From Enterococcus sp. 9E7_DIV0242 (GTDB taxonomy: Bacteria > Bacillota > Bacilli > Lactobacillales > Enterococcaceae), in assembly GCF_002140975.2 (NCBI RefSeq), contig NZ_CP147247.1, forward strand, positions 1,612,001-1,676,000: a DNA stretch of 64,000 bases, read 5' to 3'. Below are positions 55,602-64,000 of the stretch, piece by piece. The notes beneath the pieces were generated by a model. That model searched no databases. It saw only the letters and a program-made list of their open reading frames with translations, and was not told the origin of the DNA. The position numbers were made by a program, and so were the translations under genes. The first letter of the stretch is position 1. Every line of letters begins with the position of its first letter.

Positions 55602-56249
55602 ATGACACCAAATCGAGAGGATTATCTCAAGCTCATCTTCGAATTAGGCGGAGATGAAAATAAAATCAATAATAAGCATATCGTTTCAGGATTGAATGTT
55701 TCAGCTGCTTCTGTCAGCGAAATGATTTCAAAGCTGGTCAAAGAAAAACTAGTTAATCACTCCCCTTATCAAGGCGTTCAGTTGACAGAACTAGGACTGA
55801 CAAAAGCCAGTACCTTGATTCGCAAGCATCGCCTGTGGGAAGTATTCCTAGTCGAGCACTTGAGCTATTCATGGAATGAAGTCCATGATGATGCCGAGGT
55901 GTTGGAGCATGTGACCTCACCAATATTGGCAGATCGCCTATCTGATTATTTAGGCCATCCAAAATTTTGCCCTCATGGTGGTGTCATTCCCAAAGCCGGT
56001 GAGCCTGTCCATGAAGAACGGCATCAAACACTCGTAGACTATCCAATTGGAACACGCATCCGCATTGCACGAGTCCTTGATGAAAAAGACTTACTGGATT
56101 ATCTGGTCTCTATTGACCTTAACATCCATGACGAATTTTTGATCGACGATATTGCGGCTTACGAAGGACCGATCACTATCAGTAATTCTGAAAAAAAATT
56201 GGCTGTCAGCTACAAGGCTGCCAGCACAATATTTGTTGATCCATTATAG
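55602..56249 (+). CDS. DtxR/MntR-family metal-dependent regulator
   Basis: 215 residues. The N-terminal winged helix reads REDYLKLIFELGGDENKINN, LNVSAASVSEMISKLVKEKLV; the dimerisation domain has RKHRLWEVFLVEHL, HDDAEVLEHV and HPKFCPHGG with metal-ligand His, Glu and Cys. A C-terminal FeoA-like SH3 domain follows (about 150-215). Size and ligands fit the manganese-type regulators of enterococci. I start at the ATG at 55602 with AAAGGA eight nt upstream. It lies 15 bases before zwf on the same strand. Confidence 0.9.
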   Translation: MTPNREDYLKLIFELGGDENKINNKHIVSGLNVSAASVSEMISKLVKEKLVNHSPYQGVQLTELGLTKASTLIRKHRLWEVFLVEHLSYSWNEVHDDAEVLEHVTSPILADRLSDYLGHPKFCPHGGVIPKAGEPVHEERHQTLVDYPIGTRIRIARVLDEKDLLDYLVSIDLNIHDEFLIDDIAAYEGPITISNSEKKLAVSYKAASTIFVDPL

Positions 56250-56264
56250 AAGGGGAGGAAAAGT

Positions 56265-57785
56265 ATGAACGAAAAAACAGCATTGTTTACCATATTTGGA
56301 GGAACAGGGGATCTTGCAAAGAGAAAGCTTTACCCTTCTCTTTTTAGGTTATATAAAAAAGGAAATCTTGGCGATCACTTTGCGGTCATTGGGACAGCGC
56401 GAAGAGAATGGTCCGACGATTATTACCGTGAAATCGTTCGTGAGACGATTGCTGATCTAAATCCGTCGGAAGAAGAAGCAACAGCTTTTGCAAGCCATTT
56501 CTATTATCAGTCTCACAATGTGAACGACACAGAGCATTACGATACATTGAAGGAACTGTCTGATAAGCTAAATGAGAAATACCAGCTACAAGGGAATAGA
56601 ATTTATTATCTGGCAATGGCACCGCAATTCTTTGGTACGATCGTCAACCATTTGAAATCTCAGAACATCTTGACTGAGGACGGCTTTGATCGATTGATTA
56701 TTGAAAAACCTTTTGGGACAGATTATGAAAGTGCACATCAGTTAAACAATGAAATCCGTGCTGTATTTCCAGAAGATGACATCTTCCGTATTGACCACTA
56801 TCTGGGAAAAGAAATGATTCAAAATATCTCAGCTATTCGTTTTGCCAATAATATTTTTGAATCACAATGGAACAACCGTTATATTGATAATGTTCAAATT
56901 ACCTTTGCAGAAAGTCTGGGTGTGGAAGACCGTGGCGGCTACTATGAAAATAGCGGAGCTTTGAAAGATATGGTACAGAATCATATTCTTCAAGTGCTGG
57001 CTTTGCTAGCAATGGAGCCACCTGTTACATTCTCAGAAAAAGAGATTCGTTCCGAAAAAGTCAAAGCACTAAAAGCTATCAGACTCTACACGGAAGAAGA
57101 GGCTTTAAAAAACTTTGTGCGCGGACAATACGGTCCTGGTAGTCTTGATGATGCCTCTTTTGCAGGCTATCGTCAAGAAGCGAATGTTGCGGAGGATTCA
57201 CAAACTGAAACGTTTGTTGCCGGCAAGTTCTACATCGATAATTTCCGTTGGTCAGGTGTTCCATTCTATATCCGTACAGGAAAACGTCTGACAGAAAAAG
57301 GGACACGCATCAATATCGTTTTCAAGCAAGTCCCTATCAATGTATTTAAAGACGATGTCGAAGAATGCACACAAAAAAATGATTTACCGCCAAACGTGTT
57401 GACGATTTACATCCAACCAACAGAAGGCTTCTCAATGACTTTGAACGGCAAAGAAATTGGTCAGGGCTTTACTACTGCACCTGTGAAGCTGGACTTCCGT
57501 CATAGTGCAGAAGTAACAGGGAATAGCCCTGAAGCATACGAAAAACTATTGCTAGACAGCTTAAATGGTGACGGAACAAACTTCTCTCATTGGGATGAGG
57601 TCGCACAATCATGGCGCATCATTGACATCATTCGTCATGCTTGGGATAAAACAACAGTAGATTTCCCTAACTACGCTGCTGGATCAATGGGACCAAAGGC
57701 AGCCTTCGAGCTATTGGAAGCAGATGGCTTTCAGTGGACATGGGAACCTGATGTTTGGTACCGTGAACGAGGTCAATTGGATTAA
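56265..57785 (+). CDS. zwf: Glucose-6-phosphate 1-dehydrogenase
   Basis: 506 residues. FGGTGDLAKRKLYPSL is the NADP loop, RIDHYLGKEMIQN the substrate/catalytic motif, and IRTGKRLTEKGTRI a later conserved block. It makes 6-phosphogluconolactone and NADPH, the entry to the oxidative pentose phosphate route. It follows the metalloregulator by 15 bases with AGAAGGGGAGG, so the pair is probably co-transcribed. A terminator follows. Confidence 0.97.
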   Translation: MNEKTALFTIFGGTGDLAKRKLYPSLFRLYKKGNLGDHFAVIGTARREWSDDYYREIVRETIADLNPSEEEATAFASHFYYQSHNVNDTEHYDTLKELSDKLNEKYQLQGNRIYYLAMAPQFFGTIVNHLKSQNILTEDGFDRLIIEKPFGTDYESAHQLNNEIRAVFPEDDIFRIDHYLGKEMIQNISAIRFANNIFESQWNNRYIDNVQITFAESLGVEDRGGYYENSGALKDMVQNHILQVLALLAMEPPVTFSEKEIRSEKVKALKAIRLYTEEEALKNFVRGQYGPGSLDDASFAGYRQEANVAEDSQTETFVAGKFYIDNFRWSGVPFYIRTGKRLTEKGTRINIVFKQVPINVFKDDVEECTQKNDLPPNVLTIYIQPTEGFSMTLNGKEIGQGFTTAPVKLDFRHSAEVTGNSPEAYEKLLLDSLNGDGTNFSHWDEVAQSWRIIDIIRHAWDKTTVDFPNYAAGSMGPKAAFELLEADGFQWTWEPDVWYRERGQLD

Positions 57786-57800
57786 CAATGAAGGACATAT

Positions 57801-57846
57801 AAAAACTGGATTAGCTACTCAATCGGGAGTAGTAATCCAGTTTTTT
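57801..57846 (+). terminator. Terminator of zwf
   Basis: AAAACTGGATTA and TAATCCAGTTTT pair, with an inner CTACT/AGTAG stem, then TTTTTT. Confidence 0.9.
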
Positions 57847-57878
57847 GCTATATACTTGCTTCTTATTCCATAGCTTAC

Positions 57879-58604
57879 TCAGAACAATAAGCTAAGCAGC
57901 GGAAAAATATCTGTTGTATTCGCCAGACAATGAACAAAGATCGCCAGCTTCAATGAATCTTTTTTTTCTGTGAAATAGTACAATGGCAGTAATGAAACTA
58001 CACGCGTCACTATCAACCAAGGAGACCAAAAGTGATAACAAGCAAACAGCACTGTATTGAGAACAATCCCCCATTTTCCCATCCATTTCATTCTAGCTAA
58101 TAAAAAACCTCTAAAATAGCATTCTTCGATTACTGGATAGATTACCGCAATAACAAATAGATACAGCAGCAACGTGACAATCAGAATTTCCTTGGAAAAG
58201 CCAGTCATTGATTCTCCTAATTGAAATTGTGCGGGCATAAATGCAAAGATCGTTTCAGAAAAATAGATTCCTAATGGTTTGAAAACAGTAAAACAGATTC
58301 CTAGAAATAGAAACAACGGAACCCCATACAAAATAACTTTTCCATTAGAAAATGGTGATTTCAACCCAAGGATTTGAAAGAAGTTCCAGCTTCCAGTCTC
58401 CTTCTTAGACAAATAGAAAAGAAGGCCTAGCTCCCAGCCAATAATGCCGACCATCCCTGCAACAACTAGTATAAACACATTCGGTAGGCCTTCAAACACC
58501 TGCAATCTCATCAGTACCAATTGAAGTAATACAGTAATCACCCCAGGACATAAATGTAAAAAAATCACTGTTCCTATATTTTTTATTTGTTTTTTTTCTG
58601 TCAT
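57879..58604 (-). CDS. CPBP family intramembrane metalloprotease
   Basis: 241 residues, about seven helices. The catalytic EExxxR motif is in VIEECYFRGFLLARMKWMG, and the later His motifs are CYHFWSPW and HCLANTTD. CPBP/Abi proteins cut within membranes and are often linked to bacteriocin self-protection or protein processing; no bacteriocin gene is visible here. I start at the ATG at 58604 (GGGAGAGA upstream). It lies 55 bases after a MerR regulator on the same strand, which may control it. Confidence 0.88.
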   Translation of the reverse strand: MTEKKQIKNIGTVIFLHLCPGVITVLLQLVLMRLQVFEGLPNVFILVVAGMVGIIGWELGLLFYLSKKETGSWNFFQILGLKSPFSNGKVILYGVPLFLFLGICFTVFKPLGIYFSETIFAFMPAQFQLGESMTGFSKEILIVTLLLYLFVIAVIYPVIEECYFRGFLLARMKWMGKWGIVLNTVLFACYHFWSPWLIVTRVVSLLPLYYFTEKKDSLKLAIFVHCLANTTDIFPLLSLLF

Positions 58605-58674
58605 ATAAATCTCTCCCATCTCTCTATGCTTTTAGCATAAACTATGGGACAGTCCTAAGGTCAAGCAGCCTTTT

Positions 58675-59445
58675 TTATTTTTTGAAAGGGACATAGATTT
58701 CCAAATAGGATTTTGCCTGCTCATCTTCCATTGCAAGTAATAACATACAAGCAATCGCTTGCCCAATAGGCTCTAACTGATGCGTGTTCATATAGGTCAA
58801 AATAGTCTCAAACACTCTCCCTATCAAATCTTCATTAGTTTCCTTATCTTCAATAATCGTATAGACACATTCATCAAACTGCAGCAATTCACCTTCTTCT
58901 CCTTCAGCAGCATCCTTGGTAATCAACATTTTAGAACTATGAATCCCTGTTTCATCAAACAGAACCAATCGCTTAAGTTGGGTCATAGCTGGTTTCGCTT
59001 CTGCCAATTTATGTAAGGCAGAAAATTCTTCATACGCACGAAACTCAGAAAAATCCCCCAACACCTTTTGTGGGGGAAACGGTCGTATGGAAATCTGATT
59101 TAGCTTCTGTTTAATCGCTTCAATCGTCTGTTGAACCATTTGGATTCCTTGCTTCAGTTCTTCTTGCTGTTGGATAATAGCAGCTATTTTATTCTGTTTT
59201 TCCTCTAGAATAGCTGATAGATCATCTAAATCCGTTTTTTGATTAATCCTCGCAATCGCTTTAAAATCCAAATCTAATGAACGGTAAAAATCAACCATCA
59301 GGATTCGGTCAATATCCTCCGGTGTATATTCACGGTAAAGATTCTCTTCATTTTGAGTCGGTGAAAACACATTCTTTTTTTCATAATACCTTAGCTGATC
59401 CTTAGAAATACCAAGAAAAGCAGCGACTTGTCCGATTGAGTACAT
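58675..59445 (-). CDS. MerR family transcriptional regulator
   Basis: 256 residues. Residues 1-70 are the MerR helix-turn-helix and wing (MYSIGQVAAFLGISKDQLRYYEKKNVF, YTPEDIDRILMVDFYRSLDL). A coiled coil follows (about 75-115, LEEKQNKIAAIIQQQEELKQ), then a C-terminal GyrI-like ligand region (IRPFPPQKVLGDFSEFRAYE...). This is the BmrR-type design that senses drugs or lipids. AGGAGGGG precedes the ATG. The CPBP gene downstream is a likely target. Confidence 0.88.
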   Translation of the reverse strand: MYSIGQVAAFLGISKDQLRYYEKKNVFSPTQNEENLYREYTPEDIDRILMVDFYRSLDLDFKAIARINQKTDLDDLSAILEEKQNKIAAIIQQQEELKQGIQMVQQTIEAIKQKLNQISIRPFPPQKVLGDFSEFRAYEEFSALHKLAEAKPAMTQLKRLVLFDETGIHSSKMLITKDAAEGEEGELLQFDECVYTIIEDKETNEDLIGRVFETILTYMNTHQLEPIGQAIACMLLLAMEDEQAKSYLEIYVPFKK

Positions 59446-59659
59446 AAACCCCTCCTATTTATTTTTTCTTTCTTAATTTTAAGAAAAACAACTGTTGATG
59501 GCAAGCGTAAAAAAAAATCTTACATTTCTTCGTTTGGAGATAATCCGGTTACCTGTCATCGATAATAAATCACTTCTCAAAAACTGCACTCTTACAGAAA
59601 AAAACAGTCATGAGTGGAGAATCATCGATTCCACTCACAACCGTCTTTCATTTACTTGT

Positions 59660-62443
59660 TTAGCTTTCAAATCCTTCTGCTACTGCTTCAGGATAATTTT
59701 CTTCAACGATACTTGCACAACGCCCACAAAGTGTTGGTAGTTTTTCATCTGAGCCAACATCTGTTCTCACGGAACGGCAACGATCACACGTTTCACCAGG
59801 CGCAGCTTCAACCATAACCTTCATATCATCGAATGAAAGAGCTTCTGCTGGAGCATCACCCTCACTGATTTCAAAGGCTGAAACAATCAACAATTGTGCA
59901 ATATCTGCATCTGCTGCTTTTAATAAAGCACGAATCTGTTCGGTTGGATAAACAGTTACCTTCGCTTCTAATGATTTACCGATCAGTTTAGAATTACGCG
60001 CTTCTTCTAAAGCTTTCAGTACATTATCACGGAAATCCATGAAGGCTTCCCACGTATCCATCAACTCTGCTTGATTAGCGAATTCTTCATAGCCAGGGAA
60101 CTCAGCAAGCTGAACATATTCCTCTTCTTCTTTCAGGAAGCTCCAGATTTCTTCTGACGTATGAGGAATGATTGGTGTCAATAGCTTCGTCAATGCTACG
60201 GCAGTCTGATAAAAGACTGTCTGCATACAACGACGTTGATAGTCATTTTCTGCTTCAATGTACACCACATCTTTTGCAAAATCCAGATAGAAGGCGGACA
60301 AATCAACTGTCAGGAAGTTCATGACAGAACGATAGATTTGCATAAAGTTATACTTCTCATAGCCTTTTTCACGGATTTCTTTGATGACTTGATTCAATTT
60401 TACCGTCATATATTTATCAACAGAACGTAGCTCTTCAAATGGTACTGTATGTTTGGATGGCTCAAAATCACTTGTGTTTGCAAGTAGGAAACGCATGGTA
60501 TTTCTGATTTTTCTATAAACTTCAGATACTTGGTTCAAGATATCCATAGATACACGTACATCAGACTCAGAGTCCACACTACTTACCCACAATCTCAAAA
60601 TGTCTGCACCCATTTGCTTGATTACTTTTTCAGGGACGATTGTATTGCCCAGAGACTTACTCATTTTGCGGCCTTCGCCATCTAATGTAAAGCCTTGAGA
60701 AAGGACAGCTTTATAAGGTGCTACACCATTGATTGCTACACTTGTTGTGATACTTGAGTTGAACCAGCCACGATACTGGTCTGAACCTTCAAGGTACATA
60801 TCCGCAGGGAAAGTTAGCTCAGGACGTTGACGCAAAACTGCTTCATGAGAAGAGCCTGAATCAAACCAAACATCCATGATATCCTTTTCTTTTGTAAATG
60901 TACCGTTTGGTGAACCTTCATGAGTGAAACCAGCTGGCAATAGCTCTGCTGCTTCTTTTTCATACCAGATATTTGAGCCATGCTCTGCAAATAGATTAGC
61001 TACATGGTCGATTGTTTCCGGCGTAATGATTGCATCTCCATTTTCTGCATAGAAGATTGGCAATGGTACACCCCAAGCACGTTGACGAGAGATAACCCAA
61101 TCGCCACGATCACGAATCATGTTGTAAAGACGTGTTTTCCCCCAAGGAATAATCCAATCTACCTTTTCCACTTCATCAAGAATATCTTGACGGAACTTAT
61201 CGATCGATGCAAACCACTGTGGCGTTGCACGATAGATGACTGGTTTTTTTGTACGCCAATCATGTGGATAACTATGCTTGAAGAAATCCAGCTTCAATAG
61301 TGCATCCTTCTCATCCAGTAAAGCAGTGATCATTGGGTTGGCCTTATCATAAAAGACACCTTCAAAGCCTGGTGCTTCCTCTGTAAACACACCACGATTA
61401 TCAACTGGTGACAATACATCCAAACCATATTTTTTACTTACGATATAGTCATCCTCACCATGTCCTGGAGCTGTATGAACCAGACCAGTACCAGCTTCCA
61501 GCGTAACATGGTCTCCAAGCATCACTAAAGAAGTACGATCATAGAATGGGTGTTGTGCTGTCATATATTCCATGTCTTTTCCGCTGATTGTATCAACGAT
61601 TTCTACATCATCCCAACCGATTGCTTCCTTCACTTGATCCAACAAGTCTTTTGCGACCACATATTTTTTCCCATATGCTTTTACTACTACGTATTGGTAA
61701 TCTGCATTAACAGAGATCCCCAGGTTTGCAGGCAATGTCCAAGGGGTTGTTGTCCAGATAACTAATGATGTATCAGTATCCAAAAGTCCTTTGCCATCGA
61801 CAATCTTAAAGGCAACATAGATAGATGGTGATTTTACATCATGGTACTCAATTTCTGCTTCGGCTAAAGAAGATTCGCTTGATGGAGACCAATAGATTGG
61901 CTTCAGTCCTTTATAGATATAGCCTTTTTCAGCCATCTTACCAAATACACGAATTTCTGCAGCTTCATACGAAGGATCCAGTGTAATATATGGGTGTTCC
62001 CAATCGCCACCAATCCCTAGACGCTTAAAGTCCGCTCTTTGTGTATCCACTTGAGAACGTGCGTATTCTTCACATTTCTTGCGGTATTCTGCCAACGTCA
62101 TTTCTTTACGCTTCACACCTTTGTTTGTCAAAACCTGTTCAATTGGTAAGCCGTGCGTATCCCAACCTGGAACATACGGTGATCGGAAACCTGACATTGA
62201 TTTAGAACGAACAATAATATCTTTACTGATTTTATTCAGCGCATGCCCCAAATGAATATTTCCGTTGGCATACGGGGGACCATCATGAAGAATAAATGAC
62301 GGTTTTCCTTCATTTAGTTGTTGTCTCTTTTCATAGATTTCTTTTTCTTCCCAGTCTTTCTGCCACTCAACTTCTCTATTTGGCAGATTGCCACGCATTG
62401 GAAAAGCTGTTTTTCCAAGCTGCAGTGTTTCTTTCATTTTCAT
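59660..62443 (-). CDS. ileS: Isoleucyl-tRNA synthetase
   Basis: 927 residues. [16 protein letters not shown] carries the HIGH motif (64-67 as HLGH), WDTHGLPIE and the editing domain [10 protein letters not shown] follow, and [10 protein letters not shown] is the KMSKS loop. The C-terminal zinc finger is CDRCRSV...CGRC. It charges tRNA-Ile. A T-box leader upstream controls it. Confidence 0.97.
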   Translation of the reverse strand: MKMKETLQLGKTAFPMRGNLPNREVEWQKDWEEKEIYEKRQQLNEGKPSFILHDGPPYANGNIHLGHALNKISKDIIVRSKSMSGFRSPYVPGWDTHGLPIEQVLTNKGVKRKEMTLAEYRKKCEEYARSQVDTQRADFKRLGIGGDWEHPYITLDPSYEAAEIRVFGKMAEKGYIYKGLKPIYWSPSSESSLAEAEIEYHDVKSPSIYVAFKIVDGKGLLDTDTSLVIWTTTPWTLPANLGISVNADYQYVVVKAYGKKYVVAKDLLDQVKEAIGWDDVEIVDTISGKDMEYMTAQHPFYDRTSLVMLGDHVTLEAGTGLVHTAPGHGEDDYIVSKKYGLDVLSPVDNRGVFTEEAPGFEGVFYDKANPMITALLDEKDALLKLDFFKHSYPHDWRTKKPVIYRATPQWFASIDKFRQDILDEVEKVDWIIPWGKTRLYNMIRDRGDWVISRQRAWGVPLPIFYAENGDAIITPETIDHVANLFAEHGSNIWYEKEAAELLPAGFTHEGSPNGTFTKEKDIMDVWFDSGSSHEAVLRQRPELTFPADMYLEGSDQYRGWFNSSITTSVAINGVAPYKAVLSQGFTLDGEGRKMSKSLGNTIVPEKVIKQMGADILRLWVSSVDSESDVRVSMDILNQVSEVYRKIRNTMRFLLANTSDFEPSKHTVPFEELRSVDKYMTVKLNQVIKEIREKGYEKYNFMQIYRSVMNFLTVDLSAFYLDFAKDVVYIEAENDYQRRCMQTVFYQTAVALTKLLTPIIPHTSEEIWSFLKEEEEYVQLAEFPGYEEFANQAELMDTWEAFMDFRDNVLKALEEARNSKLIGKSLEAKVTVYPTEQIRALLKAADADIAQLLIVSAFEISEGDAPAEALSFDDMKVMVEAAPGETCDRCRSVRTDVGSDEKLPTLCGRCASIVEENYPEAVAEGFES

Positions 62444-62604
62444 TATTGCTTCCTCACTTTCAATATATATGAATACAACAAAATAGAGAATAGAAAATTA
62501 GTGCGTATATTCCTACTTAGAGTCCTTGTCTTTTTTGCTGATTCATAGATCTAAATTCTGTTTCTTTAAGAAACATAAAAAATTTATTCATGGTTATTAA
62601 AACA

Positions 62605-62815
62605 AAAAGAGCCCTTCCATCCCAAGGGACGAAAGCGCTCGTGTTACCACCCAAATTTAGAATCATTTTGTCAATGATTCCCTCTGATGATTGGTATCGT
62701 AATCACACGTCAAGCCTTACTCTGTTTCACGCTTGATCTGGAATAGAGGATCTTTTCAATAGTAGGGTCTTGTCAATCTTTCACCATCATTGACTCGCTA
62801 CAAAGAATACGTATT
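62605..62815 (-). promoter_or_regulatory. T-box riboswitch of ileS
   Basis: On the minus strand the T-box motif TGGGTGGTAACACGAGCGC (62653-62635) is followed by a terminator (62640-62605: GAGCGCTTTCGTCCC with GGGATGGAAGGGCTC, then TTTTTG). Upstream are hairpins GAATCATT/AATGATTC, TGATT/AATCA and CAAGC/GCTTG and a stem I region starting near 62815. An Ile specifier (ATC) is expected, but I could not place it with certainty. Confidence 0.88.
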
Positions 62816-62846
62816 GATTTTTCTGTTCTATTCATTAGAAATTATT

Positions 62847-63590
62847 CTATTCTTCTGTTGCAGATTTGCTATCTAGAAACTCTAAGGATTCAGATAACTC
62901 ATCATTCAGCTTCTTCGCATCTTCTAGAGAAGAAACCGTAGTTGCCTCTTCCGATCCAACTACTGGTATTGCTCCTGTTTCACCAGTTTCTAAGCCACCA
63001 GTCAATTCCTTAGACAGGACCTCCTGAATAACTGTATGACTGTCACTCACATAGCTTGAGAATGGTTTCAGCAAATCGTTCCATTCTTCACTCTTAACTT
63101 GTTCAAGCTGTGTTTCCAACATCAAATTCAAACGTTGATGGAATACACGCGTTTTCTTCTTCAAGTCATCCGTTTCAGCAGCAAGCTGTCTTGCACGGTC
63201 TGTTGCTTCTGTAAGGATTTCAGTTGCCTTATCTTCAGCTGCAGTAATCAACGCATTAGAACGTCTTTCTGCATTGCTTACCATTTCATTTGCTGTATTT
63301 TCAGCAGAAGTAACAATCACTTCTGACTCTTTCGTTGCACTTGATTTCACTTTGTCAGCTGTATCTTGTGCCACAATAATTGATTGGTTTAACGCGTCTT
63401 TCAATTCGTTGAAGTATTGCAATTTTTCTTCTGCATGTTTCAACGATTTTTCTAATTCACGGACTTTTTGAAGAGAATCTTCATAATCTTTTGTTACTTG
63501 ATCAAGAAAATCATCTACTTCGTCTTGATTATAGCCTCTCATCTTTGTAGAGAAAGCCTTATTCTGGATATCTAATGGTGTTAACGCCAT
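62847..63590 (-). CDS. divIVA: Cell division protein DivIVA
   Basis: 247 residues. The N-terminal membrane-curvature domain is MALTPLDIQNKAFSTKMRGY with NQDEVDDFLDQVTKDYE. The rest is a long coiled coil (about 30-165) and an acidic tail. It marks curved membrane at the septum and poles and recruits division proteins. I start at the ATG at 63590 (GAGGTGA upstream); the ATG at 63596 touches the Shine-Dalgarno sequence. It follows the ylmH-like gene by 19 bases, the classic order of the cluster downstream of ftsZ. Confidence 0.95.
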   Translation of the reverse strand: MALTPLDIQNKAFSTKMRGYNQDEVDDFLDQVTKDYEDSLQKVRELEKSLKHAEEKLQYFNELKDALNQSIIVAQDTADKVKSSATKESEVIVTSAENTANEMVSNAERRSNALITAAEDKATEILTEATDRARQLAAETDDLKKKTRVFHQRLNLMLETQLEQVKSEEWNDLLKPFSSYVSDSHTVIQEVLSKELTGGLETGETGAIPVVGSEEATTVSSLEDAKKLNDELSESLEFLDSKSATEE

Positions 63591-63609
63591 ACTCATTCAC
63601 CTCATCGTT

Positions 63610-64000
63610 TTATTTTCGCAGTACTCCCAATAACAAACGGTATTTTTCTTTTTTAGTTTTGCCTTCCAACTCCTGTATCTGTATACGGCCAAAGCCTCTT
63701 ATAGATACAATATCCAACAACTCTAAAGGAAAATCCGGACGTATATTTTCAGCCCAATTGATTTTGACCTTTCCAGATTCTATCAGCTGTTTAGAGCGCT
63801 GCCTAGAAATGTTATATACAGTAGAAATCAAATTATCTAATCTCATAGAGCTAACTGTGGCATGCTCCAATGACCATTCGTCCTTAGGCATAATAATCTC
63901 TGTATACGTTCTTTCTTCTAGCCTCACAGCTATCTTTCCAATCTTTTCCACTTGAGCAACTACAAAGTTCATCGTTTCATCAGCAATAAATACCTGCCAA
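63610..64000 (-). CDS. YlmH-like S4-domain RNA-binding protein (5' end beyond window)
   Basis: The frame is open to the right edge, so the N-terminus is missing. The visible 130 residues include QVFIADETMNFVVAQVEKIGK and the S4 RNA-binding domain SSMRLDNLISTVYNISRQRSKQLIESGKVKINW. YlmH lies just before divIVA in Gram-positive division clusters and acts in ribosome-associated quality control (family knowledge). The internal ATG at 63972 is not the start because homologous sequence continues upstream. Confidence 0.9.
   Translation of the reverse strand, partial: WQVFIADETMNFVVAQVEKIGKIAVRLEERTYTEIIMPKDEWSLEHATVSSMRLDNLISTVYNISRQRSKQLIESGKVKINWAENIRPDFPLELLDIVSIRGFGRIQIQELEGKTKKEKYRLLLGVLRK

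Overview
The window looks like the chromosome of a low-GC lactic acid bacterium, most probably an Enterococcus or close relative. The evidence is gene content and order: an Epa-type rhamnopolysaccharide locus running epaA-like, three GT2 transferases, rfbA-rfbC-rfbB-rfbD, flanked by yihY, map and flavodoxin genes as I recall for E. faecalis. T-box leaders, AAGGAGG ribosome binding sites and a sigma-54 controlled PTS fit as well. No species can be named from sequence alone.

Layout. 1-14.2 kb: surface polysaccharide genes, nearly all on the minus strand. They comprise a GtrA/DUF2304/DPM1-like lipid-sugar cassette, a DUF2142 membrane protein, dTDP-rhamnose synthesis, three GT2 rhamnosyltransferase-like enzymes and the polyprenyl-phosphate GlcNAc-1-P transferase that starts the chain. 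14.2-28.3 kb: a mosaic of short transcription units. It holds map, an LTA-synthase-like phosphoglycerol transferase, flavodoxin, aminopeptidase PepS, an alpha/beta hydrolase, an AraC/GyrI pair, a divergent TetR/SDR pair, tRNA-Arg(CCT) and many dispersed repeats. 28.3-41.5 kb: an Eis-like acetyltransferase, a cellobiose/lactose-type PTS with its LevR-like sigma-54 activator, a DEAD-box helicase, a Gfo/Idh oxidoreductase, SfsA and small regulators. 41.6-49.3 kb: the hisZGDBHAFIE operon behind a His T-box. 49.4-57.8 kb: gltBD, a DtxR-type metalloregulator and zwf. 57.9-64 kb: a CPBP protease, a MerR regulator, ileS with a T-box, divIVA and the start of a ylmH-like gene.

The most unusual signal is a 104-bp tandem unit found in two unrelated places: three copies between rfbC and rfbB (7463-7774) and four copies between the His T-box and hisZ (48554-48969). 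All seven units have the same length and orientation. Each can fold into two hairpins whose loops are conserved while the stems change with compensating pairs. Each unit ends in a Shine-Dalgarno sequence, and the last unit supplies the ribosome binding site of the downstream gene. I do not recognise this as a described riboswitch or repeat class.

Other points are a sigma-54 promoter with three upstream half-sites and an overlapping terminator at 32.9 kb, a seven-codon leader ORF with a hairpin at 21.87 kb, a structured leader of about 250 nt before pepS, a family of dispersed stem-loop repeats, an IS110 remnant that keeps its noncoding left end, and three different arrangements of AraC and GyrI-like domains.

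All functional names come from reading motifs and context by eye; no database search was possible.
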